Made by a program: the position numbers and the translations under genes
In this document: positions 25,201 through 32,709 of the stretch, one piece after another
Numbering within the stretch: the stretch's first letter is position 1
Layout: each line of letters opens with the position of its first letter
The notes under the pieces: generated by a model
What the model was told of the DNA's origin: nothing
Databases searched by the model: none
Seen by the model: the letters and a program-made list of their open reading frames with translations, nothing else
Origin: Halosimplex pelagicum
GTDB taxonomy: Archaea > Halobacteriota > Halobacteria > Halobacteriales > Haloarculaceae
Direction: 5' to 3'
Assembly (NCBI RefSeq): GCF_013415905.1
Contig: NZ_CP058909.1
Location: 62,001 to 126,000, forward strand
Length of the DNA: 64,000 bases

Positions 25201-25566
25201 CTTGTTCTCGAAGTCCAGGCGCTCCTCGACGCGCGTCTCGATGGGCAGGCCGTGCATGTCGTAGCCCGGCCGGTCGGTCACGTCGTACCCCTGCATGCGG
25301 AGATAGCGGAGGTAGCAGTCCTTCAGCGTCTTGTTCCAGGTAGTTCCCATGTGGGCCGACCCGGAGGTGTACGGCGGGCCGTCGACGAAGAAGTAGTCCT
25401 CGCCGTCGGCGCGGTGCTCGACAGTCCGCTCGTAGGCGTCGACGGCGTCCCAGTAGTCGAACACCCGGTCCTCGACCGCGTCGGGGTCGTACTGGTCGGG
25501 CACGTCCCCGAACCGCTCCGTGCGGGCCGCGGGTTCCCCGTCTCCGTCGGCGTCGTCCGTGCTCAT
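22297..25566 (-). CDS. ileS: Isoleucyl-tRNA synthetase
   Basis: A 1089-aa class I aminoacyl-tRNA synthetase charging tRNA-Ile. The HIGH-equivalent is HMGT (H72-T75 in PPYTSGSAHMGTTWNKTLKD) and the KMSKS-equivalent is MSKSKG from M622. The editing domain CP1 contains WTTTPWTVPANTF and GTGLVHSAPGHGEEDF. A zinc-binding CWRCDTGI and another CPRCETAI are seen. The start MSTDDADGDG was chosen because the open frame upstream is antisense to a membrane-protein gene. Confidence 0.96.
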   Translation of the reverse strand: MSTDDADGDGEPAARTERFGDVPDQYDPDAVEDRVFDYWDAVDAYERTVEHRADGEDYFFVDGPPYTSGSAHMGTTWNKTLKDCYLRYLRMQGYDVTDRPGYDMHGLPIETRVEERLDFENKKDIQEFGEDAFIEECKAYADEQLEGLQSDFQSFGVWMDWDDPYKTVEPEYMEAAWWGFEKAHQRGLVEQGQRSISQCPRCETAIANNEVEYEDVEDPSIYVKFDLEGREGSLVIWTTTPWTVPANTFVAVDGEGEYVGVDAERDGETERLYVAAPKVESVLAAGRYDDYEVVEELTGEDLVGWSYEHPLREEVPDAPDGEGALEVYTGEYVDTEGDGTGLVHSAPGHGEEDFERGTELGLDIFCPVGADGVYDESAGQYAGEFVKEADQEIMDDLAANGALLAEQTTTHSYGHCWRCDTGIIQIVTDQWFITVTDIKDELLDNIEDSEWHPQWARDNRFRDFVEDAPDWNVSRQRYWGIPIPIWIPDDWSGEMRDAIVVPDREELAERVDQDIDPDSVDLHKDTVDDLTITEDGVTYERVPDVFDVWLDSSVATWGTLNYPEDDSRFDDLWPADLIMEAHDQTRGWFWSQLGMSTAATGEIPYKQVLMHGYANMPDGRGMSKSKGILVDPHEVIDEYGVDPMRLFLLSVTAQGEDMNFSWDETQEMQRRLNILWNVARFPLPYMRADDFDPEATTLADVADDLELVDEWVLSRLQTVEAEMTAAMEDFENDRAANALIDFVVEDVSRFYIQVVRERMWDEADSPSKQAAYATLYTVLEEVAALFAPFTPFVAEEVYGSLTGDAGHPTVHMCDWPEPDDDYRDVGLEEDIEVVRAVEEAGSNARQQAERKLRWPVERVVVDVDPTDEADATDVADTVERHADILADRLNARAVEVVGPDGEWGELSYSAEADMSLLGPEFGDDAGRVMGALNDARVAEPTVEALESAVADALGESVDLDAEMVEFVRHTPDGVAGSEFAALDSEGVVYVDTALTEDIESEGYAREVIRRVQEMRKELELDMEESIRLEYAVRDDRVADLVADHADLIADEVRATEVGDVADGHRKTWDVEDTEVEIAIEPLATAEASD

Positions 25567-25683
25567 ACCTCGAAGGACCCGCCCGACGCTCTTGGAAACT
25601 TCGGTTACGCGACCGACGAGACCGGCGGGAGCGTCGGCCGCCGATCCCGTGCGTATTTCACGGTCCTCCCCGTTCCCTGGCAC

Positions 25684-26967
25684 GTGCGTCTCGTCCAGAT
25701 CACGATCCCGACGGGCAAGCGCGAGACCGTCACGCGGGCGCTCGACGACGAGGGCCTCGACTACATCGTCACGGACGAGACCAGCGGCCGGGAGTACGCC
25801 GCCGTCGCGTACGTCCCGCTGCCCACGAACGCCGTCGAACCGGTGCTTGACACGCTCCGGACCGCCGGTATCGACGAGAGCACCTACACGGTCGTCCTCG
25901 ACGCCGAGACGGTCGTCTCCGACGACTTCGAGGAACTCGAAGAGCGCTACGCCGAGGAGGAGAACGGCGACCGCATCGCCCGCGAGGAACTCGTCGCGGC
26001 CGCGAAGGACCTGCTGCTGTCGACCCCGGCGTACCTCCTGATGACGGTCGTCAGCGCGGTCATCGCGACCGCCGGCCTCCTGTTGAACTCCCCCGCGGTC
26101 ATCGTCGGGTCGATGGTGATCGCGCCGCTGATCGGTCCGGCGATGGCCGCCAGCGTCGGGACGGTCGTCGTCGACGACGAGCTGTTCGCCCGCGGGGTCA
26201 AACTGCAGGCCGTCGGCCTCGCCGTCTCGATCGCGAGCGCCGCCGCCTTCGCGTGGCTCGTCAAGACCGTCCACCTGATCCCACCGTTCACCGACGTGAC
26301 TGCCATCCCGCAGGTCCGCAGCCGCCTGTATCCCGACTTCCTCTCGCTGGTCGTCGCGCTCGGTGCGGGCATCGCCGGCGCGATCTCGCTGACGGCCGGG
26401 ATCTCCTCGGCGATCGTCGGCGTGATGATCGCCGTCGCGCTCATCCCGCCGGCGGCGACCGTCGGCATCGGCATCGCGTGGGGAAAGCCCGTCGTCTCGC
26501 TCGGCTCGGGCGTGCTCGTGCTCGTGAACCTCCTCTCGATCAACCTCGCCGCGCTGATAGTCCTGCGCTACAGCGGCTACCGGCCGACCAACTGGTTCCA
26601 GCTGGAGGAGGCCCGCGGCGCGACTATCCGCCGGGTCGGCGTCCTCGTGGTCGCCATCGTCGCGCTGTCGGTGTTCCTCGGCGGCGTCACCTACGACTCC
26701 TTCCAGGGCGCCACGACCGAGGAACGGATCCAGGAGGCGACCAACGCCGCGCTCGACGAATCGGGGGCCTCCGCGGAGGTGCTCTCGATGGAGGTCAACC
26801 GCAGCGGCGGCCCGCTGCTGCGCCACCCCGTCGGGATCACGGTGACCGTCGGCGTCGACGACCACGACCACCCCGCGCTGGCCGAGCGGATCGACCGCCG
26901 CGTCGAACGGGCCATCGACCGCGAGGTCCAGACCCAGGTCCGGTACGTCGTCACCGACTCGGCCTGA
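25684..26967 (+). CDS. TIGR00341 (DUF389) family membrane protein
   Basis: A 427-aa protein starting at a GTG. Residues 1-115 form an alpha/beta cytoplasmic domain (VRLVQITIPTGKRETV). About seven hydrophobic segments span residues 118-345, with family phrases LLNSPAVIVGSMVIAPLIGP and GISSAIVGVMIAVALIPPAA. The tail from about 355 is soluble and acidic. The function is unknown. CGTATTTCA about 29 nt upstream fits a leaderless promoter. It diverges from ileS. Confidence 0.85.
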   Translation: MRLVQITIPTGKRETVTRALDDEGLDYIVTDETSGREYAAVAYVPLPTNAVEPVLDTLRTAGIDESTYTVVLDAETVVSDDFEELEERYAEEENGDRIAREELVAAAKDLLLSTPAYLLMTVVSAVIATAGLLLNSPAVIVGSMVIAPLIGPAMAASVGTVVVDDELFARGVKLQAVGLAVSIASAAAFAWLVKTVHLIPPFTDVTAIPQVRSRLYPDFLSLVVALGAGIAGAISLTAGISSAIVGVMIAVALIPPAATVGIGIAWGKPVVSLGSGVLVLVNLLSINLAALIVLRYSGYRPTNWFQLEEARGATIRRVGVLVVAIVALSVFLGGVTYDSFQGATTEERIQEATNAALDESGASAEVLSMEVNRSGGPLLRHPVGITVTVGVDDHDHPALAERIDRRVERAIDREVQTQVRYVVTDSA

Positions 26968-27133
26968 TGGACCCCTCGCCGGACCCATCTGACAGCACGA
27001 TGTCATCGATCGGCCGACGACACGGAACCGCCCAGCGCCGTCCGACGCGCGTCAGACGGCCGATTTCGATCCCTCAAAGGCGCGTTTGAGTTAACGTGGT
27101 CGCTATGTGATAGGGGGTCGTCGAAGCGAACGC

Positions 27134-27889
27134 ATGAACTCACGACTCACACTCGCCGGCGTGGCCGTCGTCGCCGCGCTGCTGGCGACGGCGGGCGTCG
27201 GCGCCGCGTTCGCGGCCGGCGGCTCGCCGGTCGAGGCTCAACAGTCCGCACAGCAGACCGGGAACGACACGATCACCGTCGGTGCCTCCGGCCAGGTCCA
27301 GGCCGAGGCCGACCGCGCGGTCGTCCGCGTCGGCGTCGTCGCGACGGGCGACGAGATCGAGCGGGTCCGGTCGGACCTGTCGACCAACGCCAGCTCGATG
27401 CGCTCGGCGCTGAACGAGATGGGTATCGAGGACGGCCAGATCCGGACGGCCCACTACGACATCTCGACGAACCGCCGCTACGGCGGCGCTGAGAGCGAGG
27501 AGCCCACCTACCGCGCGGTCCACGCCTTCGCCATCACGACCGACGACCCCGATAGCGTCGGCCAGGTCGTCGACACCGCGGTGACCAACGGCGCCGACGA
27601 GGTCGACGGCATCGAGTTCACCCTCTCGGCGGACAAACGCGAGAACCTCCGTCAGGAGGCCCTCACCGAGGCGATGAACTCCGCGCGCGGCGAGGCCAGC
27701 ACCATCGCCGCCGCCGAGGATCTGAGCGTTAACGGCGTCGACCGCGTCTCCACCACGGAGTACAGCGCCCGGCCCTACGCCGTCGAGACGGCGGCGCTCT
27801 CCGCCGGCGGCGACGCGAGCACCTCCATCGACAGCGGCCCGGTCAGCGTCAGCGCCTCCGTCACCGTCGTCTACGAGACGGGCAACTGA
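27134..27889 (+). CDS. SIMPL-domain secreted protein
   Basis: A 251-aa exported protein. Residues 1-31 are a Sec signal peptide (SRLTLAGVAVVAALLATAGV then AFAAG). The SIMPL/DUF541 domain covers about 47-248: ITVGASGQVQAEADRAVVRVGV, ALNEMGIEDGQIRT and VSVSASVTVVYE. SIMPL proteins are periplasmic or extracellular; the family name comes from a signalling-linked mouse homologue and no common activity is proven. No lipobox Cys is present, so it is probably secreted or signal-anchored. Confidence 0.85.
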   Translation: MNSRLTLAGVAVVAALLATAGVGAAFAAGGSPVEAQQSAQQTGNDTITVGASGQVQAEADRAVVRVGVVATGDEIERVRSDLSTNASSMRSALNEMGIEDGQIRTAHYDISTNRRYGGAESEEPTYRAVHAFAITTDDPDSVGQVVDTAVTNGADEVDGIEFTLSADKRENLRQEALTEAMNSARGEASTIAAAEDLSVNGVDRVSTTEYSARPYAVETAALSAGGDASTSIDSGPVSVSASVTVVYETGN

Positions 27890-28025
27890 CGCGGCCGGTC
27901 CGCCGTTCACCCCGCGACCAGCCGCCGACCCGCAACCGACCGCCGCCCGACACCCACCGCCCGACGCCCCCTCCCCGATCCCACGGCGTCGGGCGCTCCC
28001 CACCCGCTGACGCTTCCGTTCTCCC

Positions 28026-28045
28026 GTTACCGGTCCCCCGGTAAC
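28026..28045. terminator. Perfect hairpin between convergent genes
   Basis: GTTACCGG-TCCC-CCGGTAAC is a perfect 8-bp stem with a 4-nt loop, followed by GTTTCGCTT. It lies between the 3' ends of the SIMPL and Nog1 genes and may serve as a bidirectional transcript end. Confidence 0.5.
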
Positions 28046-28144
28046 GTTTCGCTTCCGACCTCGACAGCCGCGGCTCGCGGGTCGTCGATCCGACGGAGAA
28101 CGGCGGCGCGGTTCCGCCGTCGGGTCCCGACGACGGTTCCGCAG

Positions 28145-29152
28145 TCAGGACCCGTCGTAGGGCAGTTCCGGCTCGTAGTCGACCGCTTCGACCGCCGCGT
28201 CGAGGACGCCCTGGACGTTCTCGTCTTCCGTGACGCTCATGTACAGGTCCGCCTCCACGTCCCGCGAGCGGTCGGCCTTGTTGCAGACGGTGAGGACGGG
28301 CACGTCGAAGCGCCCTTCGAGGTCGTCGCGCAGGGCGAGTTGGGTGTCGAGGGGGTAGCCACAGTCCCCGCTGGCGTCGACGAGCACGAGCACGCCGTCG
28401 GCGAGGTGTTCGAGCGCGCTGGCGGCCTGGGACTCCACGTCGTTGCGCTCCTCGGGCGCGCGGTCGAGCAGGCCCGGCGTGTCGACGATCTGGTAGCGGA
28501 TGTGGCCGTCGTCGAAGTGGCCCACCCGGATCTCCGTCGTCGTGAACGGGTAGGAGGCGGTCTCGTTGCGGGCGTTCGTGACGGCGTTGACGAAGGTGGA
28601 CTTGCCGACGTTGGGGTAGCCGGCGACGACGATGGTCGGCTCGTCCGGCCGGATGTCGGGCAGGGTCTTCAGGTCGTCGCGGGCGGCGCCGACGGCGGCC
28701 AGGTCGTCCTCGACCTCCTCGACCACGTCGGCGATGCGGGCAAAGGCCTGCTTGCGGATCTTCGTCGCGGTGTCGATGTCGCTGCTGGCGAGCCGTTCGG
28801 CGTACTCGCGGCGGATGTCGGCGGTCTTGCGGCTCGCCCACCCGACCTCCGAGAGGTGCTGGCGGACGGCGTCGATGCCGCCGATATCGGGGGCGTCCTC
28901 GCCGGTGGTGTTCGACGCCATGATGGCGTCGGCGAGTTCGTAGTAAAACGGGTCGAGGTCGTCGAAGTCGGGCCAGCCGGTGACGACGTTCTCCAGGTTG
29001 TCCGACGCGATATTGGAGGCGGTCTGGAGCATCGATTGCTGGGCGTCGAGGCCGTCCTTGGCCCGCCCCGCGCGTGCGGCCCGCGAGAACGCCTTGTCCA
29101 CCAGCTCCTCGGCGGTCGGCGTCGTCTGCAGGTCCTCGAACGGTTGGCTCAT
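28145..29152 (-). CDS. Nog1-family GTPase
   Basis: A 335-aa TRAFAC GTPase. G1 is GYPNVGKST (178-186), G2 is around T204-T206 (PFTTTEI), G3 is DTPG (224-227) and G4 is NKAD (291-294). Residues 1-165 form the helical N-terminal NOG domain. Nog1 acts in large ribosomal subunit assembly in eukaryotes; archaeal members are thought to have a related role. The start MSQPFEDLQTTPTAEEL is typical for haloarchaeal members. Cytosolic. Confidence 0.92.
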   Translation of the reverse strand: MSQPFEDLQTTPTAEELVDKAFSRAARAGRAKDGLDAQQSMLQTASNIASDNLENVVTGWPDFDDLDPFYYELADAIMASNTTGEDAPDIGGIDAVRQHLSEVGWASRKTADIRREYAERLASSDIDTATKIRKQAFARIADVVEEVEDDLAAVGAARDDLKTLPDIRPDEPTIVVAGYPNVGKSTFVNAVTNARNETASYPFTTTEIRVGHFDDGHIRYQIVDTPGLLDRAPEERNDVESQAASALEHLADGVLVLVDASGDCGYPLDTQLALRDDLEGRFDVPVLTVCNKADRSRDVEADLYMSVTEDENVQGVLDAAVEAVDYEPELPYDGS

Positions 29153-29322
29153 TGCCCCCCGATACACGGCCGGCGCGTAAAAGGCCGTTTACTCGCCGAC
29201 GCCCGTGCGAGCGCGCCGCAGCCCGCGAACGCGCCGGCGGTCGCACTCGCACGCCCGCCCTCGTCGCTCCCACCTGCGAACCCCGGCGAATCGCATATGA
29301 ACCGCGGCGCCCTACGTCACCT

Positions 29323-29688
29323 ATGACCGACTGGAGCGCCGTCGTCTGGGGATTCGCAGCCGGTATCGTCGCGGGACTCGCCGCCTTCCTCGTCCCGGTG
29401 GTCGGCCACATCGGCGCCGGGCTGATCGCCGGGTTCGTCGCCGGCTACCTCGCCGGCGGCGGCCTCGGGAGCGGCCTCTGGCACGGCCTGCTCGCCGGCG
29501 CCTTCGGCGGGCTGGTGCTCGTCCTCGTCACGGCCCCCATCGCCGGCCTGCTCGGCGGCGTCCTCGGCGGCCCCGTCGGCGGCCTGTTCGGCGGGCTCAG
29601 CGTCGTCGTCGTCGGCCTCGTCATCGCCTTGGTCTTCGCCCTCGATAGCGCCGTCGGCGGCGCGATCGGCGCGCTCCTCGCCGACTGA
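29323..29688 (+). CDS. DUF5518-like glycine-rich membrane protein
   Basis: A 121-aa very hydrophobic protein with about four helices rich in Gly and Ala (GIVAGLAAFLVPVVGHIGAG, FGGLVLVLVTAPIAGLLGG, LIALVFALDSAVGGAIG). It begins MTDWSAVVWG, as DUF5518 proteins often do. The role is unknown. It is divergent from the Nog1 gene, with 170 nt between. Confidence 0.75.
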   Translation: MTDWSAVVWGFAAGIVAGLAAFLVPVVGHIGAGLIAGFVAGYLAGGGLGSGLWHGLLAGAFGGLVLVLVTAPIAGLLGGVLGGPVGGLFGGLSVVVVGLVIALVFALDSAVGGAIGALLAD

Positions 29689-29736
29689 GCCGCCCCCGGA
29701 AGTCACGTTTTTCCCGCTGCCGACCCGAAGGTCGAC

Positions 29737-30051
29737 ATGGCCGAGATCGACGCCGGCGAGGTGCTGCCCAACGAGCACGTCCAGAGCATGGCGGCCGCCG
29801 GCCGCGTCACTCAGATGCACCGCGGGCACAAGTACGCCGACGAGGGCGACACCTTCGAGATCGACGGGACGACCTTCGAGGTGACCGACGTGACCCGCCG
29901 CACCCTCGGCGACCTCACCGACGAGGACGCCCAGCGGGAGGGGTCGGAGGACCTGGCGGCGTACCGCGAGCGGCTGAACCGCGTCCACGACTCCTTCGAG
30001 TGGGACGACGACAGCGAGGTCGTCCGCCATCGGTTCGAACCGCGGGAGTAG
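29737..30051 (+). CDS. ASCH domain protein
   Basis: A 104-aa protein covering one ASCH domain (PUA-like fold): RVTQMHRGHKYADEGDTFEIDGTTFEVTDVTRRTLGDLTDEDAQREGS then a helix AAYRERLNRVHDSFEWDD. ASCH domains are predicted RNA binders; some have esterase activity on modified cytidine. It starts 48 nt after the DUF5518-like gene and may be co-transcribed. Cytosolic. Confidence 0.88.
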   Translation: MAEIDAGEVLPNEHVQSMAAAGRVTQMHRGHKYADEGDTFEIDGTTFEVTDVTRRTLGDLTDEDAQREGSEDLAAYRERLNRVHDSFEWDDDSEVVRHRFEPRE

Positions 30052-30099
30052 TGCCGGCGAGAGGTGAGACCTTCGCCGAAAGTGATATCCGTGTTTCCG

Positions 30100-30124
30100 C
30101 GTTACTCACCGTTACAACCGTTAC
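30100..30124 (+). promoter_or_regulatory. Triple CGTTAC direct repeat, candidate operator
   Basis: CGTTAC occurs at 30100-30105, 30110-30115 and 30119-30124, spaced 10 and 9 nt, about one DNA turn. It ends 12 nt before the ATG of the HTH antitoxin. This placement suits autoregulation by the antitoxin; the role is inferred. Confidence 0.5.
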
Positions 30125-30136
30125 CCGCGACCAGTC

Positions 30137-30505
30137 ATGCCCGTAAACTTCGACGAATACGCCGACCGGCAGAGCGAAAACGAACTCGCGTTCGACCCCG
30201 ATACACACGCGTACCACATCCTCACGTTTCTCGGAGAGCGCCCGGAGACGGGTTTCAGACCGGCCGAGATCGCAGAAGAGACCGGGATCAAACCGGGGAG
30301 CGTTCGCGGTACGCTGAAACGTCTCGAAGAGCAGGGTCTCGTCCGTCACGCCGAACCGTTCTGGGCGATCGGCGACGACGACCGTCTGGCCGCGTCGACC
30401 GGGACGATGCTGGGACTCGAAGCGATCGGTGACCGGTACGCGGACGACGAGTTCGAAGGCTGGGACGAGAACGCGGTCGACCCGCGTGAGATGCGTGACG
30501 GGTAG
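30137..30505 (+). CDS. Winged-HTH antitoxin of a PemK/MazF pair
   Basis: A 122-aa protein. Residues 28-75 form a winged helix (ILTFLGERPETGFRPAEIAEE then GSVRGTLKRLEEQGLVRH) of MarR/TrmB type. The C-terminal half (ADDEFEGWDENAVDPREMRDG) is acidic and likely wraps the toxin. It overlaps the downstream gene by 11 nt. Codon use is a little less GC-biased than that of its neighbours, consistent with a mobile module. Confidence 0.82.
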   Translation: MPVNFDEYADRQSENELAFDPDTHAYHILTFLGERPETGFRPAEIAEETGIKPGSVRGTLKRLEEQGLVRHAEPFWAIGDDDRLAASTGTMLGLEAIGDRYADDEFEGWDENAVDPREMRDG

Positions 30506-30836
30506 CCAGCCGTTCCAGCGCGCCGACGTGGTCAAACACCCCGCACCGTTCAAGAACCCTCCGAATCACCGGTACTTTGTCGTCTTGAGCGACGACGACC
30601 ATCCCTTCCATGGAGAAGAGTACGCCGTCGTCGCACTCACGTCGAAACAGCGACCGGAAGCGGTCGAGATCGAAGCCGACGACTGGCGGTTCGGCGGACC
30701 GCCCGGAGACAGCTACGCCTCACCGTGGTATACGTTCACCATCAAACACGCCGATATCAGTAGCGCACAGGGAAGTATCACGGACGCGATGGCCGATACG
30801 ATAGCGAACGAAGCTACGTCGTATCTCGGCGTGTAG
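30495..30836 (+). CDS. PemK/MazF-like endoribonuclease toxin
   Basis: A 113-aa SH3-like barrel protein starting at a GTG inside the antitoxin gene. MazF/PemK-type features are GSQPFQRADVVKHPAPF near the start, RYFVVLSDDDHPFHGEEYAVVALTSK (core strands) and SPWYTFTIKHADISSAQGS. MazF family toxins cleave mRNA at short sequences when freed from antitoxin. The overlap with the antitoxin indicates translational coupling. Confidence 0.82.
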   Translation: MTGSQPFQRADVVKHPAPFKNPPNHRYFVVLSDDDHPFHGEEYAVVALTSKQRPEAVEIEADDWRFGGPPGDSYASPWYTFTIKHADISSAQGSITDAMADTIANEATSYLGV

Positions 30837-30902
30837 CGCCCGCCGATCGACGTGCGCTTGTCTCACGGATCAGTAACGGATGCCACGGCACGCTTCTGAC
30901 TC

Positions 30903-31190
30903 CTACCGCCGTTCGGCGAGCTCGTCGCGCAGGTCGTCCAGATCCATGTCCTTCATGGCGAGCAGGACGAGCAGGTGGTAGACGATGTCGGCCGATTCGT
31001 GGGCGATCTCCTCGCGGTCGTCGTCCTTGGCGGCCAGCAGCAACTCCGTGGTCTCCTCGCCGAGCTTCTCCAGGACGGCGTTCTCGCCTTTCTCGTGGGT
31101 GAACAGCGAGGCGGTGTAGGAGTCCTCGGGGAGTTCGGCTTTCCGGTCCTCGATGACGGCGAACACGTCGTCTAACACGTCGTCGGTCAT
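30903..31190 (-). CDS. hisE: Phosphoribosyl-ATP diphosphatase
   Basis: A 95-aa MazG-like enzyme that hydrolyses phosphoribosyl-ATP to phosphoribosyl-AMP and pyrophosphate, step 2 of histidine biosynthesis. The metal-binding helix pair is seen: E45-E46-xx-E49 (KLGEETTELLLAAK) and E65-xx-D68 (HESADIVYHLLVLL). It is not fused to HisI. No other his genes are in the window. Confidence 0.93.
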   Translation of the reverse strand: MTDDVLDDVFAVIEDRKAELPEDSYTASLFTHEKGENAVLEKLGEETTELLLAAKDDDREEIAHESADIVYHLLVLLAMKDMDLDDLRDELAERR

Positions 31191-31287
31191 TACCCGGGCT
31201 GTCGGCGCGCTCCGGTAAGTCCCCTCGGGTTCGCGCTCGCGGGCGCGACGGCGGCCCCGCCCGCTGGCGGCCCCTCCGGCGGCTCGC

Positions 31288-31614
31288 TCACTGCCGGTCG
31301 CGCTCGGCGAGCCGGATCCGGCGTTCTTCGAACGTCTCGTCGTCGATCTCGCCGCGGGCGTAGCGCCGTTCGAGCGTCGTCATCGGGTCGACCCCGTCGG
31401 TCGCCGCTGTCGGAGCCGTCCCGACCGGGCCGTCGATCCGCGTCGCGAGCAGGTAGACGGCGACGGCGAACAGCGCGACCGAGAGGACGACCCACAGCAG
31501 TCCCCAGGGGAGTCCGAATCCCATCCAGCCGCCTCCGCCGGCGGCGCCCATCGCTCCCCCGCCCGATCCGTGGTGCGGTCCGTGCTGGAGCAGGAGTGTC
31601 GTCGTATCGATCAT
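31288..31614 (-). CDS. Single-helix SHOCT domain protein
   Basis: A 108-aa protein. A Gly/His-rich N-terminus (QHGPHHGSGGGAMGAAGGGG) precedes one transmembrane helix (PWGLLWVVLSVALFAVAVYLLA, about 36-57) and a C-terminal SHOCT motif (DPMTTLERRYARGEIDDETFEERRIRL). SHOCT is a short oligomerisation-type motif found at protein ends. The function is unknown. Confidence 0.85.
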   Translation of the reverse strand: MIDTTTLLLQHGPHHGSGGGAMGAAGGGGWMGFGLPWGLLWVVLSVALFAVAVYLLATRIDGPVGTAPTAATDGVDPMTTLERRYARGEIDDETFEERRIRLAERDRQ

Positions 31615-31721
31615 CGGTGTCTCCCTCGTGTGAACGAAGGACCCCCGGAGATAAACCGCCGGCTGCGATTGTCACGACCTGGGAACGGGGTCGACCGGTC
31701 GCGACCGGAACCGGCCGGACG

Positions 31722-32348
31722 CTACGCTTCGGGCTCGCTTCCGCGGTCGGTCGCCGCGGTGGCGACCGCGTCCTCGAAGAAGGCCAGGTCGTGGATCCGG
31801 GCGTCGTCGGTCAGTTCGGGGTGGAACGAAGTGGCGACGACGGGGCCGTCGCGGACGGCGACGGCGCGGCCGTCCCACTCGGCGAGCACGTCAACGTCGC
31901 CGACCGAGTCGATGACGGGCGCGCGGATGAACACCGCCGGGAACGGCTCGTCGAGGCCGGTCACGTCGAGCGGCGCCTCGAAACTGTCGGCCTGGCGGCC
32001 GAAGGCGTTGCGCTCGACGGTCACGTCGACCAGGTCCAGCGAGTCGACGCGGTCGTCGTTGGGGTCGGCCGAGGCGACGATGAGGCCGGCGCAGGTCGCC
32101 AGCACGGGCTTGCCGTCGGCGACGTGGGCCTCGATCTCGGGAGCGATGCCCTCGCGGTGGAGATGTCGGGAGATGGCCGTCGACTCGCCGCCCGGCAACA
32201 GGAGGATGTCGCAGTCGGGGACGACGCCGGAGCCCCGGATCTCGACGACCTCGGCCTCGGTGCCGTGGCTGGCGGCGGCTCGTCGGATGGCGTCGGCGTG
32301 TTCGCTCACGTCGCCCTGGACGGCGACGACGCCCGCCGTGATGGTCAT
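31722..32348 (-). CDS. pdxT: Pyridoxal 5'-phosphate synthase glutaminase subunit
   Basis: A 208-aa class I glutamine amidotransferase. The triad is C86 (LATCAGLI), H176 and E178 (TSFHPELTDD). GGES at 53-56 is the oxyanion-strand motif. PdxT releases ammonia from glutamine for the PdxS synthase in vitamin B6 synthesis. PdxS is not in this window. Cytosolic. Confidence 0.94.
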   Translation of the reverse strand: MTITAGVVAVQGDVSEHADAIRRAAASHGTEAEVVEIRGSGVVPDCDILLLPGGESTAISRHLHREGIAPEIEAHVADGKPVLATCAGLIVASADPNDDRVDSLDLVDVTVERNAFGRQADSFEAPLDVTGLDEPFPAVFIRAPVIDSVGDVDVLAEWDGRAVAVRDGPVVATSFHPELTDDARIHDLAFFEDAVATAATDRGSEPEA

Positions 32349-32439
32349 ACCACTGCTATCGCACGTGTGGCGAAAAACCTCTCGCTCTCCGCAGGCGTTG
32401 CGTGCTGGTGTGGCCGGCTCGGGGCGAATCGCGCGCCGT

Positions 32440-32538
32440 TCAGTCGTCGGCCGACTCCTCGGCCGTCGGCTCTTCCTCTGTGTCCTCGCCCGGCGGGGTC
32501 GAGTAGAGCATCCCGCGGCTGGAACTGACTCGTGTCAT
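32440..32538 (-). CDS. Tiny acidic protein (32 aa)
   Basis: The frame starts at an ATG and reads MTRVSSSRGMLYSTPPGED followed by EEEPTAEESADD. The composition (basic-polar head, acidic tail) is haloarchaeal. A TTATC-like box is about 30 nt upstream. It sits between pdxT and the PrsW gene, diverging from the latter. I do not recognise the family; whether it is translated is inferred from composition and promoter spacing only. Confidence 0.45.
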   Translation of the reverse strand: MTRVSSSRGMLYSTPPGEDTEEEPTAEESADD

Positions 32539-32709
32539 TGGCCCCCACTCCCGGATTCGCACTGATAACCCTACTCCTCAATGACGTATGGTGTGTTAAA
32601 TCACATCTAGCGCGTATAAGGTCGCGAGCGCGGTGGGACGAGAGGCGCGGCGCCGTTCGACGGTCGGTAGGGCCAAACTGTTAGGGGCGACGGGGCCGAC
32701 AGTCGACCC

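Noticed and set aside
25567..27006. 480-codon upstream extension of IleRS
   Set aside because: The extension is antisense to a clear TIGR00341 membrane-protein gene, and the normal IleRS N-terminus begins at 25566.
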